DNA of 64,000 bases from Dokdonella_A ginsengisoli (GCF_042652785.1 NZ_JBHSHD010000007.1:496001-560000); one strand, 5' to 3'. Positions 9,213-18,207 are shown, numbered from the stretch's first letter. The notes: generated from the letters alone by a model not told the origin. Program-made: numbers and translations.

Positions 9213-10691
9213 CTACAGCACGACGACATCGTACTGTTCCTGCGAATAGTGCTCCTCGGCCTGGAAGCGGATCGTCTTGCCGATGAACTCCTCCAGCTCG
9301 GCGACCGCGGCGGAATCCTCCTCGAGGATCCGGTTGACGACCTTCGGCGCGGCCAGCACGAGCAGCTGCTTGGCTTCGAACTGGCGCACCGCGCGCGTGA
9401 TCTCGCGGAAGATCTCGTAGGTCACGGTCTCGGCGGTCTTCAGGCTGCCGCGGCCGCTGCAGGCCGGGCATGGCTCACACAACTGGCGCTCAAGGCTCTC
9501 GGTGGTGCGCTTGCGCGTCATCTCCACCAGGCCCAGCGGCGACATGTCGTAGACGGTCGCCTTGGCCGGGTCGCGCGCCATCGACTTCTGCAGCTGGCGC
9601 AGCACCTGGCGTTGGTGCTCGGCGTCGGTCATGTCGATGAAGTCGATGATGATGATGCCGCCGAGGTTGCGCAGGCGCAGCTGGCGCGCGGCGGCCTGCG
9701 CGGCCTCGAGATTGGTGCGGAACACGGTCTCTTCGAGGTTGCGCGAGCCGAGGAACGCGCCGGTGTTGACGTCGATGGTGGTCATGGCCTCGGTCTGGTC
9801 GACGATCAGGTAGCCGCCCGACTTGAGCGGCACCTCCTTGCGCAGCGCCTTCTGGATCTCGTCCTCGACGCCGTTGAGGTCGAAGATCGGGCGCTCGCCC
9901 GGGTAATGCTCCACCCGTTCGGCCAACTCCGGCATGAACTGCTGCGCGAAACGCGAGGCGCGCTCGTAGGTCTCGCGCGAATCCACGCGCACCTTCTCGA
10001 TCGACGGCCGCATCAGGTCGCGCAGCGCGCGCAGCGGCAGGTTGAGGTCCTCGTAGATGCAGCGGCCGACCTTGGCCGTCTCGATGTCGCGCTGCACCGC
10101 CGTCCACAGGCGGCCGAGATAGTCGACGTCCTCGGCCAGCGCCTCGCGCGACTCGCCTTCGGCATTGGTGCGAACGATGTAGCCGAAGCGCGTCTCGCCG
10201 AGCAGCTCGACCAGGGTTTCCTTCAGGCGCGCGCGCTCGGCCTCGTCCTCGATGCGCACGGAAACGCCGAGCACCTTGCTGTAAGGCAGCAGGACCAGAT
10301 GCCGCGACGGGATCGACAGGTGCGTGGTCAGGCGCGCGCCCTTGGTGCCGATCGGGTCCTTGACCACCTGCACCACGATCTCCTGGCCGTCGCGGACCAG
10401 CTCGCCGATCGGCGGCGTCGGCGCCGGCGCCGCGTCGCCGTTGTCGCCGATCAGGGGCGCCGGCAGGCGCACGATGTCGGAGGCGTGCAGGAACGCCGCG
10501 CGTTCCAGGCCGACCTCGACGAAGGCCGCCTGCATGCCCGGCATGACCCGGCTGACCTTGCCCTTGTAGATGTTGCCGACGTAACCGCGCCGGCTCGCGC
10601 GCTCGACCTGCACCTCCTGCAGCATGCCGTTCTCGACCAGCGCCACGCGCGTCTCCCGCGGAGTCACGTTGATCAGGATTTCTTCGGACAT
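9213..10691 (-). CDS. rng: Ribonuclease G
   Basis: 492 residues from ATG, the size of RNase G rather than RNase E, since the long C-terminal degradosome scaffold is missing. An S1 RNA-binding domain covers roughly residues 35-125. The two catalytic magnesium-binding aspartates are in TTIDVNTG (Asp307) and IIIIDFIDM (Asp350). The zinc-link cysteines CEPCPAC lie at 405-411. It is an endonuclease for 16S rRNA 5' maturation and mRNA turnover. It is the first gene of the rng-yhdP-tldD operon, with a sigma70-like promoter at 10723-10752. Confidence 0.95.
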   Translation of the reverse strand: MSEEILINVTPRETRVALVENGMLQEVQVERASRRGYVGNIYKGKVSRVMPGMQAAFVEVGLERAAFLHASDIVRLPAPLIGDNGDAAPAPTPPIGELVRDGQEIVVQVVKDPIGTKGARLTTHLSIPSRHLVLLPYSKVLGVSVRIEDEAERARLKETLVELLGETRFGYIVRTNAEGESREALAEDVDYLGRLWTAVQRDIETAKVGRCIYEDLNLPLRALRDLMRPSIEKVRVDSRETYERASRFAQQFMPELAERVEHYPGERPIFDLNGVEDEIQKALRKEVPLKSGGYLIVDQTEAMTTIDVNTGAFLGSRNLEETVFRTNLEAAQAAARQLRLRNLGGIIIIDFIDMTDAEHQRQVLRQLQKSMARDPAKATVYDMSPLGLVEMTRKRTTESLERQLCEPCPACSGRGSLKTAETVTYEIFREITRAVRQFEAKQLLVLAAPKVVNRILEEDSAAVAELEEFIGKTIRFQAEEHYSQEQYDVVVL

Positions 10692-10722
10692 GCAAGGCAC
10701 TTGGCGAGGGAAGCTGATGAGA

Positions 10723-10752
10723 CTTATAGCTTTCCCGGCGCGTTCTTGTCGA
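10723..10752 (-). promoter_or_regulatory. Putative sigma70 promoter for rng operon
   Basis: On the minus strand TCGACA (10752-10747) is followed after 18 bases by TATAAG (10728-10723), about 30 bases upstream of the rng ATG. The -35 box is imperfect; the -10 box is one of the few AT-rich hexamers here. Confidence 0.5.
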
Positions 10753-10822
10753 ATGCGGATCGCGCCGCGCAAGGATTGTTTGCCGAGCGCCGCCGGGTGT
10801 TCCCGGCAACGGCCCGGACGGT

Positions 10823-10851
10823 GGCGCGCGGGCACCCAAGGCCCGCGCGCC
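10823..10851 (-). terminator. Strong GC hairpin downstream of the 10877-12916 gene
   Basis: GGCGCGCGGGC (10823-10833) and GCCCGCGCGCC (10841-10851) form a perfect 11-base stem with a seven-base loop, 25 bases after the minus-strand stop at 10877. There is no T run, so it may only be a transcript-end stabiliser. Confidence 0.4.
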
Positions 10852-10876
10852 GGTTCCGCTCGCGAACGGGCGCGGG

Positions 10877-12916
10877 TCAGCGTCCGGGCGCGACCTGCAG
10901 CGGCTCGGCCGCCCCTTCGAGCAGGAAGCCGAGCCCGTCGCCGGTCTTCACCGACGCGATCGCCAGCGCGGCGCCCGCCTCGACAGCCGACCAGGGGCTG
11001 ACCTGCTCGGCGTCCGGCGCGGCGACGCGCAGGCGCACGTAGCTGCGCGCGCCCAGGCTGAAGCGGTCGACGCCGACCTCGCGCGCGCCGTCGCGCAGCA
11101 CCGGCATGCGCTCGACGCGGCCGGCGACGCTGGCGGGCGGCAGCGCGAACACGTGGCTCGACTCGCCGTCCAGCAGCGCCGTCGCGGCGGCGCCCTGCAG
11201 CATCGGCGGCGGCGACCCGTCGCCGTTGGTGCCGTCGGCGCCGTCGACGTCGAAGCCGTCGCGGATGACCACCAGCGTGTTGCTGTCGGAAGCCAGCATG
11301 GCGCCGTCGACGTTGACCTGGTACGTCACCCTCGGCTCGGCGGTCACCGCCCGCACCGGTATGGTGACCAGCCAGGTCAGGCTGCCGCCCGCCGGCAAGG
11401 TGACCGTGTCGATCAGCGGACCCGTACCGGTCGGCGCGCAGACCGCGCCGTTGCCGCCGTCGAGGCAGATCCAGCGGGCCTGTGCGTCGTTCAGGCCGGC
11501 CGACAGCACGGACGACAGCGCGATCCCGCTCGCCACGCCGTTGCCGGCGTTGCTCAGCCTGACCGTGTAGTCGACGACCTGGCTGTAGCGGGCGTAGTCG
11601 CGACCGTCGGCGATGCTGGCGGAAACCTGCGCGAGCGCGTCGACGCACGTCACCGCGACATTGCTCACGTCGGCGCCGGCGAGCGTGCCGGCACCGTTGG
11701 CCACGCCGCAGATCTGCGCCGGACCGGTCGGCTGCGTCGCCACCGTCACCGAATACGCCGAACCGTCGATGATCGGCGGGAACGCGAACGCGCCGTTCGC
11801 GCTGACCGGCAGGGAACTGCCGCCGTTGAGCTGCAGGGTCAGGCCGCTGCCGCTGAGGCCGCTGACGCTGCCGCCGACGGCGTACTGGTTGACCGTGCAG
11901 GTGACCTGCACGTTGGTGACGTCGCCGCTGCCGATCAGGCCCGAGTCGTTGCTGACCGCGCAGGTCCGCTGCGGCGTGGAGACCGGCTGCGAGGCGACGG
12001 TGACCGCATAGGCGCCGCCGCTGGGGATGTACGCGGGGAACTGGAAGGAACCGTTCGCCGCGACCGACAGGTCGTTGCCGCCGTTGAGCCGCAGCACCAG
12101 TCCCGAGCCGGCCAGTCCGCTCACGTTGCCGCCGACCCGGTACTCCGGCGCGCCCGTCGAATACACCACGCGATCGATGCCGATGAAGTCCGAATTGGTG
12201 CCCGCGCTGCCGGCATTGGTCACGAAGTAGCGGAATGCGACGCGGCCGCGGCCGTTGCGCGGCAGGCCGCTGACCGTGTACTGCGTCCAGGCCTGCGGAT
12301 AGCCGCCGACGACCAGGTTCGGGTTCACCGTCAGCACGTGGTTGGTGAAGACGCCGACCGCGGTCGCGCCGGCGCCGACGTTGGTGTCGGGGCCGGCGGT
12401 GCTGTAGCGCACTTCCAGGCGGTCGGGGTATTCGGGATTGCCGGCGGCGATCGCCGGCTTGCGCGTATAGAAGGTCAGCTGCGCATTGCCGCCGAAATCC
12501 AGCTCCGGCGTCAGCAGCCAGTTGCTGATCGTGCCGGGCGAGGTGCTCGAGGCATTGTTGAAGTTGGCCGCGATGTAGGCGTTGTTCGCGCCGTCGTAGG
12601 CGTTGAACGGGCCGGGGGTCGGCGTCGCGGTGGTCGGAACGCCCTGGAACCAGCCGATGGTGCCGATCGGGCTGCTGTTGTTCTGCATGTACCAGCCGCG
12701 GCCGGCGAGCTGGGTGATGTCGTCGAAGCCTTCGCTGAGGCTCGATACGGTCGGCACGGCGACCGGGATGGTCGACACGGACGGCGCGACCGGCGCCGCC
12801 GCCGGCGACGCGGCCGCCGCCCGGTGCAAGGCCGCGCCGGTGTCCGCGGCCGCGGCCGGTGCGGCCACGGCGAGCGCGGAGGTCAACAATGCGATACGGA
12901 AAACGAAAGGACGCAT
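10877..12916 (-). CDS. Exported adhesin-like protein (choice-of-anchor J domain plus beta-sandwich repeats)
   Basis: 679 residues from the ATG at 12914-12916, with AAGGGG about ten bases upstream; a TTG one codon earlier is less likely. A signal peptide (residues 1 to about 24, ending VAAPAAAA) is followed by an Ala/Pro linker. Next comes a cleaved-adhesin/choice-of-anchor J-like domain (SEGFDDI...GRGWYMQNNSS to about residue 235), then two near-identical modules opening YRVGGNVSGLAGSGLVLRL and YAVGGSVSGLSGSGLTLQL. A DUF11-like domain (DYTVRLSNAGNGVASGI) follows. The motif VVIRDGFDVDG sits near residue 555, and about 120 residues follow it. It is probably a cell-surface or secreted protein of unknown ligand. 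It is divergent from the regulator at 13242. Confidence 0.75.
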   Translation of the reverse strand: MRPFVFRIALLTSALAVAAPAAAADTGAALHRAAAASPAAAPVAPSVSTIPVAVPTVSSLSEGFDDITQLAGRGWYMQNNSSPIGTIGWFQGVPTTATPTPGPFNAYDGANNAYIAANFNNASSTSPGTISNWLLTPELDFGGNAQLTFYTRKPAIAAGNPEYPDRLEVRYSTAGPDTNVGAGATAVGVFTNHVLTVNPNLVVGGYPQAWTQYTVSGLPRNGRGRVAFRYFVTNAGSAGTNSDFIGIDRVVYSTGAPEYRVGGNVSGLAGSGLVLRLNGGNDLSVAANGSFQFPAYIPSGGAYAVTVASQPVSTPQRTCAVSNDSGLIGSGDVTNVQVTCTVNQYAVGGSVSGLSGSGLTLQLNGGSSLPVSANGAFAFPPIIDGSAYSVTVATQPTGPAQICGVANGAGTLAGADVSNVAVTCVDALAQVSASIADGRDYARYSQVVDYTVRLSNAGNGVASGIALSSVLSAGLNDAQARWICLDGGNGAVCAPTGTGPLIDTVTLPAGGSLTWLVTIPVRAVTAEPRVTYQVNVDGAMLASDSNTLVVIRDGFDVDGADGTNGDGSPPPMLQGAAATALLDGESSHVFALPPASVAGRVERMPVLRDGAREVGVDRFSLGARSYVRLRVAAPDAEQVSPWSAVEAGAALAIASVKTGDGLGFLLEGAAEPLQVAPGR

Positions 12917-13241
12917 CAAAGTAATCCCCTTGTTGTGCTGAATGAAGGCGGCTGGCCGCCGCCTAACGTGTGGGAGCCCGAAAAGCCGCCCTCCCGGCGG
13001 ACTTTCGAGTCGCAGAATCCGAAGTGACGACCATCCTGCGGCCGTCGTGGAGCGCTTCGGACGCTGCTCCGTCGATCAAGCACTGATGTGGCGCCTCCCT
13101 GTGCCACAGGCGCTTCCAGCTTTTTACGAAGGACCCGCGTCGATGCGCAGGTCGTGCGGAAACGGACCGGGCGGGGGCCGATGTCTGGCCCGGACCCGAC
13201 TGGCAGCTTAGAATTCAGGCCCCGCGACACCCGGAACAGGT
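12917..13241. promoter_or_regulatory. Divergent intergenic region with hairpins
   Basis: No gene is seen in these 325 bases. An imperfect stem is made by GAAAAGCCGCC (12980-12990) and GGCGGACTTTC (12996-13006). TAGAAT at 13209-13214 is a plausible -10 box for the regulator at 13242, but no convincing -35 box is present. Confidence 0.4.
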
Positions 13242-15596
13242 GTGCCCACCCCTTCACGCTTCCGCACCGGAGAGTACCTGATCGATCTCGGTGCTCGTGA
13301 GATCCACTGCACCGGACGAACGGTCGAGATCGAGGCGAAAGTCTTCGACCTTATCGCCCTTCTGCTGCACAACCGCGACCGCGCGCTGTCCAAGCGCGAG
13401 CTCAACACGGCCCTGTGGGGCGATCGCCCGGTCACCGACGCGGCGCTGTCGCAGCAGCTGCGCAAGGCGCGCCGCGCGCTCGGCGACGACGGCGACGCGC
13501 AGCGCGTGATCCGCACCGTGCACGGCCGCGGCCTACGCTGGGTCGCGCCTGTGGTCGCCGTCGACGGCGACGAAGACGCGCCGGCGCAGGCCGGGCCGCC
13601 GCCCGTAGCGCTGGCGCCGGTGCCCCCGGAGACCGGACCGCGCACCGGTGCTCGCATCGGGTACTTCGCGGCGGCGCTGGCGGCGCTGCTGCTCGCCGCG
13701 GCCCTGCTGCTGCGGCACGAATCCGTGCCGCCGGCGCTCGGCATGACGCAGCGCCTGGCGGTGCTGCCGGTCGTCGACCGCAGCGGCGAGACCGCGCTGG
13801 CCTGGACGCGCAACGGCCTGATGGGCCTGATGACGAGCCTGTTCGGGCGCAGCGAGCGGATCGAGATCGTCGCCGCCGGCAGCGTGCAGGCGGTGGTCGG
13901 CGACCGTGCGCAATTCGATGCGCCGACGCTGCAGCAGCTGCGCCGCGCGCTCGGCGCGACGCATTTCCTGGCCGGCGAGCTGCGCCGGCTCGGGCCGGTC
14001 TACGAACTCGACGTCCGCCTGATCGCCGACGGCGGCGCCGAGCGCCGCGACACCCTGCACGGCAGCGAGCCCGCCGCGCTGGCCGCCGACGCGGTCGCGC
14101 GCGTGCGGCGCTGGCTCGATCTCGACCCGCCGCAGCCGGCCGACGTCGGCGCCGCCGGCAGCGCCAATCCGTTCGTCGCCGAGGCCTACGCGCGCGGCCT
14201 CGACGCGCAGCTGCGCGGCGACGCGCCGATGGCCAAGAAGTACTTCTCGATCTGCCTCGACCACGATCCCGGCCTGGCCTGGCCGCGCCTCGGCCTGGCG
14301 ACGGCGCAGGCGCGCAGCGGCGAGATCGCGCAGAGCCTGGACAACGCCGGCAAGGTTGCCGCCGCGGCGCGCGAGCGCAAGGATCCCGACCTGCTGGTGC
14401 CGGCGCTCAAGCAGCTCGCCTCGCTGGCGTTCGGCCGCGGCGACCTCGACGGCGCCGCCGCGCTGCTCGACGAGGCGCTGGCGGCGCTGCCGCCGCAGGG
14501 GCGGCCGCTGGCCCTGATCGACCTGCTGGTCGCCTACGGCTCGGTCGAGGACGAACGCGGCCGCTTCGGCCAATCGCGCCGTCACTTCGAACGCGCGCTC
14601 GAGCTCGCCCGCGCCGCCGGCAGCCGGCGCGGCGAAGCCTCGGTACTGGTGAACCTGGCCAGCCTCGACAACGGTGCCGGCGACGCGGCTGCCGCCGCGA
14701 GCGCGCTGCGCACCGGCCTCGACGCCGCACGGGCGGCCGGCGATGCGTACCTGGAAGGCGCCACGCTCGGCAATCTGGGCGCGACCGAAGCGAACCAGGG
14801 CCGCCTGCTCGACGCCGCCGCGCTGTTCAAGCAGGCCATCGCGCTGGCGCGCACGCGCGGCGATCTCAACCTGCAGATGCTCGCCGGCACGCAGCTGGTG
14901 TGGACGCTGGCGCCGTTCGGCCAGCGCGAGGATGCGCGCCAGCTGGCCGCGCAGATGCTGGCCGCCGCCGAGCGCGAGAAGAATCCCTACTGGCAGGCCG
15001 ACGTGCGCTGGGCGATGGCCGGCCTCGCCGCGCGCCGGCGCGACTGGCCGCTCGCCTTCGACGAACTGGAGCAGTCGCGCCGGCTCTACGCCGAGGCCGC
15101 GATGGAGCGCAACATCGTGCAGGTGCTGGTCGACACGGTGGCGATCGCCGCGCAGGCGGGCGATGCGCCGCGTGCGCAGGCCGCAGCGAACGAATTCCGG
15201 CGCCTCACCGCGAACGGCGCGGACGCGGCGCACTGGCGACCGTGGCAGCCGCTGGTCGCCGCGCTCGAACGCGGCGCCGCCGGCGACCTCGCCGGCGCGG
15301 CGGACGACCTGGCCCGTCTGCTCGACGCCGACGGACCGGTCAACGGCGCGGTGGCGCAGGCGGCGCTGTTCCAGCTCGGCCGCTGGCAGCTCGCGCTGGA
15401 CCGCCCGGCCGACCTGCTGGCGCGGCCGCAATGGAAGCCGTGGCTGGAGCAGCATCCGGACGCGATCGCGCTGCGCGTCGCCGCCCTGCGCGCCGCCGGC
15501 CGCACCGACGAAGCCGAGGCCGGACAGGCGCGCCTGGACCAGCTGGCGCAATCGCCCGAACTGGAATTCGACGCGAGCTGGCTGGCGGCGTTCTGA
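13242..15596 (+). CDS. CadC-like membrane winged-helix regulator with TPR sensor domain
   Basis: 784 residues from a GTG at 13242, with GGAACAGG just upstream. Residues 1-102 are an OmpR/CadC-type winged helix: IEAKVFDLIALLLHNRDRALSKREL, then RTVHGRGLRWVAP. A Pro/Ala linker leads to one transmembrane helix at about 138-157. The periplasmic part starts with a TolB-like QRLAVLPVVDRSGE block and continues as TPR-like helical repeats, such as SVLVNLASLDNGAGD and TLGNLGATEANQGRLLDAAALF. Such one-component regulators bind DNA from the membrane. It is flanked by two exported-protein genes, one divergent and one 110 bases downstream on its own strand, which are the obvious candidate targets. That link is inferred. 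Confidence 0.85.
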   Translation: MPTPSRFRTGEYLIDLGAREIHCTGRTVEIEAKVFDLIALLLHNRDRALSKRELNTALWGDRPVTDAALSQQLRKARRALGDDGDAQRVIRTVHGRGLRWVAPVVAVDGDEDAPAQAGPPPVALAPVPPETGPRTGARIGYFAAALAALLLAAALLLRHESVPPALGMTQRLAVLPVVDRSGETALAWTRNGLMGLMTSLFGRSERIEIVAAGSVQAVVGDRAQFDAPTLQQLRRALGATHFLAGELRRLGPVYELDVRLIADGGAERRDTLHGSEPAALAADAVARVRRWLDLDPPQPADVGAAGSANPFVAEAYARGLDAQLRGDAPMAKKYFSICLDHDPGLAWPRLGLATAQARSGEIAQSLDNAGKVAAAARERKDPDLLVPALKQLASLAFGRGDLDGAAALLDEALAALPPQGRPLALIDLLVAYGSVEDERGRFGQSRRHFERALELARAAGSRRGEASVLVNLASLDNGAGDAAAAASALRTGLDAARAAGDAYLEGATLGNLGATEANQGRLLDAAALFKQAIALARTRGDLNLQMLAGTQLVWTLAPFGQREDARQLAAQMLAAAEREKNPYWQADVRWAMAGLAARRRDWPLAFDELEQSRRLYAEAAMERNIVQVLVDTVAIAAQAGDAPRAQAAANEFRRLTANGADAAHWRPWQPLVAALERGAAGDLAGAADDLARLLDADGPVNGAVAQAALFQLGRWQLALDRPADLLARPQWKPWLEQHPDAIALRVAALRAAGRTDEAEAGQARLDQLAQSPELEFDASWLAAF

Positions 15597-15706
15597 GCGC
15601 CGCGATCCGCAGCCGATCACGCTTCGTCGAGCCGGCGTCACGAATCCGTCATGACTGCCCGCCGCGTCCGCGCTGCAATGGGGCCTCGCTCACCACGGAG
15701 ACCTGC

Positions 15707-16195
15707 ATGACTCGCGCGACGCTCGCTGCCTTCCTGGCCTTCGCATCCACCCTGGGCGCCGCAACGGCCCGGGCCGAACCCGCCGTCTGGCGTTTCGACT
15801 TCCCCGACTTCGCCACCTCCGCCTACACGTTCGGCTATTTCGGCGACGAGGAGGGGCCGTTCACCGGCCGCATCGTCAGCACGACCCTGGTCATCCACTA
15901 CACCACCCAGGACGCGCAGGACGCGGCCAACTTCTACTACACCTTCGACGTGCCGACCCTGGACGGGACGGAGACGCACATCCACGTGGAAGGCGCCGAC
16001 CAGGGCTGGTCCGGCCAGGGCACGTTCGACTACGTGATCGAGAACACCGACCGCTTCAACGGCACGATCCGCACCGGCCGCTTCGCCACCGAAATGGACG
16101 GCGGCGGCGCGTTCACCGACTCCTACATCGAGTTCACCGTCGACGCCGAACCGCGCGATCCGATCTTCGACGACGGTTTCGAGTCGCTGGAATAG
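15707..16195 (+). CDS. Small exported protein with F-x-D-G-F-E C-terminal tag
   Basis: 162 residues, with GGAG eight bases before the ATG. A signal peptide occupies residues 1-23 (ends ATARA-E). The mature part is short, aromatic and acidic (FDFPDFATSAYTFGYFGDEEGPFTG is its opening region, positions about 27-51) and probably all-beta. It ends DPIFDDGFESLE, the short tag shared with four other exported proteins in this window (codons 16157-16192). No known domain is recognised. It lies 110 bases after the CadC-like regulator on the same strand, and may be controlled by it. Confidence 0.7.
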   Translation: MTRATLAAFLAFASTLGAATARAEPAVWRFDFPDFATSAYTFGYFGDEEGPFTGRIVSTTLVIHYTTQDAQDAANFYYTFDVPTLDGTETHIHVEGADQGWSGQGTFDYVIENTDRFNGTIRTGRFATEMDGGGAFTDSYIEFTVDAEPRDPIFDDGFESLE

Positions 16196-16226
16196 AGGCG
16201 GAGAGCGAAAAGATCCGCCGATCCAA

Positions 16227-16328
16227 ACACGAAGGACACGAAGATCACGAAGAAACGCGAACGGGACGGAAGACGCGCGAACGCCGTACACCCGGAACTT
16301 CTTCTGCCCTTCTTCGTGTTCTTCGTGT
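16227..16328. repeat. Long imperfect palindrome, ACACGAAG family, copy 1
   Basis: The arm at 16227-16244 (ACACGAAGGACACGAAGA) and the arm at 16311-16328 are reverse complements at 17 of 18 positions, around a 66-base middle. It lies between two convergent genes, so it may also act as a bidirectional terminator. A second copy is at 36597-36667. Confidence 0.7.
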
Positions 16329-16346
16329 CGAAGCCTTTCGCCCTGC

Positions 16347-16922
16347 TCAACCGGCGCCGAAGCGCCGCAGCAGCTCGCCGGTCTCGTACAGCGGCAGCCC
16401 CATGACACCGCTGTAGCTGCCTTCCAGGTGGCGCACGAAGCGGCCGGCGCGCCCCTGGATCGCGTAGGCGCCGGCGCGGCCGAAGGCCTCGCCGCTGGCG
16501 ACGTAGGCGGCGATGGCGGCCTCGTCCAGCGGCATGAACTCGACCGTCGACAGGCTGGTCGCGTGCTCCTCGCGGCCGGCGCTGACCAGCCATACTGTCG
16601 ACACCACGCGGTGCGCGCGGCCGGACAGGCGGCGCAACATCGCCGCGGCGTCGGCGGCGTCGGCCGGCTTGCCGAACACCTCGTCGTCGAGCACCACCTC
16701 GGTGTCGGCGCCGAGCACCAGCGCGTCCGGCACCGCGCCCAGCTGCAGCAGGCCGGCGCCGGCCTTCTCGCGCGCGACGCGGCTGACGTAGTCCTGCGGC
16801 GACTCGCCCGGCTCGCGCCGTTCCGGCACGTCGACGTCGACGACCTCGAACCCGACGCCGATCTGGCCGAGCAGCTCGCGCCGGCGCGGCGATTGCGAAG
16901 CGAGGAAGAGCCGGATCGTCAT
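16347..16922 (-). CDS. maf: Maf family nucleotide pyrophosphatase
   Basis: 191 residues starting MTIRLFLASQSPRRRELL, the Maf signature (ASxSPRRxELL). Further family motifs are GADTEVVLDD, FGKPADAADA, and the tail AYAIQGRAGRFVRHLEGSYSGVMGLPL. Maf proteins hydrolyse non-canonical nucleoside triphosphates (dTTP/UTP or m7GTP classes) to monophosphates, acting as house-cleaning enzymes. The start is set by homology; upstream GGGTCACCCC is a poor ribosome site. In this lineage it normally lies between rlmH and rng; here small exported-protein genes separate it from both. Confidence 0.93.
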   Translation of the reverse strand: MTIRLFLASQSPRRRELLGQIGVGFEVVDVDVPERREPGESPQDYVSRVAREKAGAGLLQLGAVPDALVLGADTEVVLDDEVFGKPADAADAAAMLRRLSGRAHRVVSTVWLVSAGREEHATSLSTVEFMPLDEAAIAAYVASGEAFGRAGAYAIQGRAGRFVRHLEGSYSGVMGLPLYETGELLRRFGAG

Positions 16923-17061
16923 TTGGGGTGACCCATGAAATGGCAAGCCGCACAGACTGCCGCGCCGGCGGCGGCGAAGCAATCGTTGCGACGGCCACTC
17001 CGCCCCATCACGCAACGCCGCGCAAATCCGTGAAGAAGCTTCGACCAAAGGAAACAAATTG

Positions 17062-17075
17062 AAAGGTGGACCTTT
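17062..17075. promoter_or_regulatory. Palindrome AAAGGT-GG-ACCTTT, possible operator
   Basis: A perfect 6+6 inverted repeat 72 bases upstream of the small exported-protein ATG at 17147, in an AT-richer stretch that may hold its promoter. Confidence 0.35.
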
Positions 17076-17146
17076 TTCCGCCGAACCCCGCCCCACAATG
17101 CGCGCATCGCATCGCGGCACCCGCCGTGCACGGAAAAAGACCCGCC

Positions 17147-17506
17147 ATGATCGTCACCGCCTTCGGCCTGCTCGCCGCCGCCTCGCTGCAGATGGCGCGC
17201 TTCGGCCCGCACCAGAACGTCGTCGTCGAGCGCATCCACGACCAGCCCGCCATCTCGGCCTACGGCGATGCGCACGTGGTGCGCCTGCGCGGCTCGGCGG
17301 CGCAGTTCGCGCAATGCGTCGCCGGCATCCGCTCCGGCCAGGCCACGCAATGCACCTTCGCGCACAGCGGCTCGCTGGACTTCCGCCCGATCGACGGCGG
17401 CAACTACCAGTTCCGCTTCAACGACGCGCTGAAGGCCAACGTCGTCGATTTCGTCGTCGACGCGAACGGACTGAAGAACGCGCTCGACGCGATGGCCAAC
17501 ATCTGA
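17147..17506 (+). CDS. Small exported hypothetical protein
   Basis: 119 residues from the ATG at 17147. The first ~17 residues (MIVTAFGLLAAASLQMA) could be a signal peptide or membrane anchor. The rest reads like a small alpha/beta domain with two cysteines (AQCVAGIRSGQATQCTF) that could form a disulphide, consistent with export. It ends AANI-like (LKNALDAMANI) without the tag. I do not recognise a family. It sits convergent to rlmH (22 bases apart) and divergent from maf, so it interrupts the usual maf-rlmH adjacency. Confidence 0.6.
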   Translation: MIVTAFGLLAAASLQMARFGPHQNVVVERIHDQPAISAYGDAHVVRLRGSAAQFAQCVAGIRSGQATQCTFAHSGSLDFRPIDGGNYQFRFNDALKANVVDFVVDANGLKNALDAMANI

Positions 17507-17527
17507 CCGATCCGCTGCCGCGCCGGC

Positions 17528-17998
17528 TCAGGCGCGGTGGTAGGGATGCCCGGCGTTGATCGACGTCGCGCGATACAGCTGCTCGGCGACCACCAGCCGC
17601 ACCAGCATGTGCGGCAGGGTCAGCGGGCCGAGCGACCAGCGCTGGTCGGCGCGCGCGAGCACCTCGTCGGCGTGGCCGTCGGGACCTCCGATCAGGATCG
17701 CCAGATCGCGGCCGGACATGCGCCAGCGCGCCAGCTCGGCCGCCAGCTGTTCGCTCGACCACGGCTTGCCGCGGCCGTCGAGCGCGACGACGTGGCAGTC
17801 CTTCGGCAGCGCCGCCAGCACGGCGGCGCCCTCGTCGGCGATCGCGCGGGCGGGATCGCGGCTCTTGCCGCGGTTGCCGAGCGGGATTTCGACCAGGTCC
17901 AGCGGAAGTTCGTGCGACAGGCGCTTGCGGTATTCGGCCAAGCCGTCCGCGACCCAGGCCGGCATGCGCTCGCCGACCGAGATCAGGCGGGTTTTCAC
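17528..17998 (-). CDS. rlmH: 23S rRNA (pseudouridine1915-N3)-methyltransferase RlmH
   Basis: 156 residues from a GTG at 17996-17998 with a strong GGAGG six bases upstream; E. coli RlmH is 155 residues. Family text: MKTRLISVGERMP-like start, LVEIPLGNRGK, ALDGRGKPWSSE, LAILIGGPDGH (the knotted SPOUT SAM site), and the C-terminal LVVAEQLYRATSINAGHPYHR. It methylates pseudouridine 1915 in helix 69 of 23S rRNA on assembled 70S ribosomes. It follows rsfS on the same strand, separated by a 150-base palindrome-bounded repeat. Confidence 0.96.
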   Translation of the reverse strand: MKTRLISVGERMPAWVADGLAEYRKRLSHELPLDLVEIPLGNRGKSRDPARAIADEGAAVLAALPKDCHVVALDGRGKPWSSEQLAAELARWRMSGRDLAILIGGPDGHADEVLARADQRWSLGPLTLPHMLVRLVVAEQLYRATSINAGHPYHRA

Positions 17999-18024
17999 GT
18001 GCGGCCTCCGAAAGGGTCGTGATT

Positions 18025-18174
18025 CCCGCGAACGCGCAGCGGCGCAGGCAGGCCGGGCCTCGTCGCGATGAGCGAGGGAGGCGGCCATCCGCGCAGCGAA
18101 CGCGCCGCCGGGCCGCCTGTGCAATGCATGCCGTCATCCGCGCCACCGTTTCGATGGCTGCCCGCGTTCGCGGG
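18025..18174. repeat. 150-base element bounded by CCCGCGAACGC inverted repeats
   Basis: CCCGCGAACGC at 18025-18035 is matched by GCGTTCGCGGG at 18164-18174, enclosing about 130 bases with no gene, between rsfS and rlmH. The ends resemble those of the element inside the helicase gene (22451-22559), suggesting one non-autonomous repeat family. Confidence 0.6.
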
Positions 18175-18207
18175 CACGGCGTCGGCTCGACGGCGGGCAG
18201 TCGTCCC

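Noticed and set aside
5967..11042. Very long open frame on the plus strand opposite rng and yhdP
   Set aside because: High GC makes stops rare. Both genes beneath have family motifs, and the translation is Arg/Ala/Gly-rich without domains.
16919..17365. Minus-strand frame ending in an ATGA overlap with maf
   Set aside because: It lies opposite the small exported protein, has no family resemblance and looks like chance overlap.
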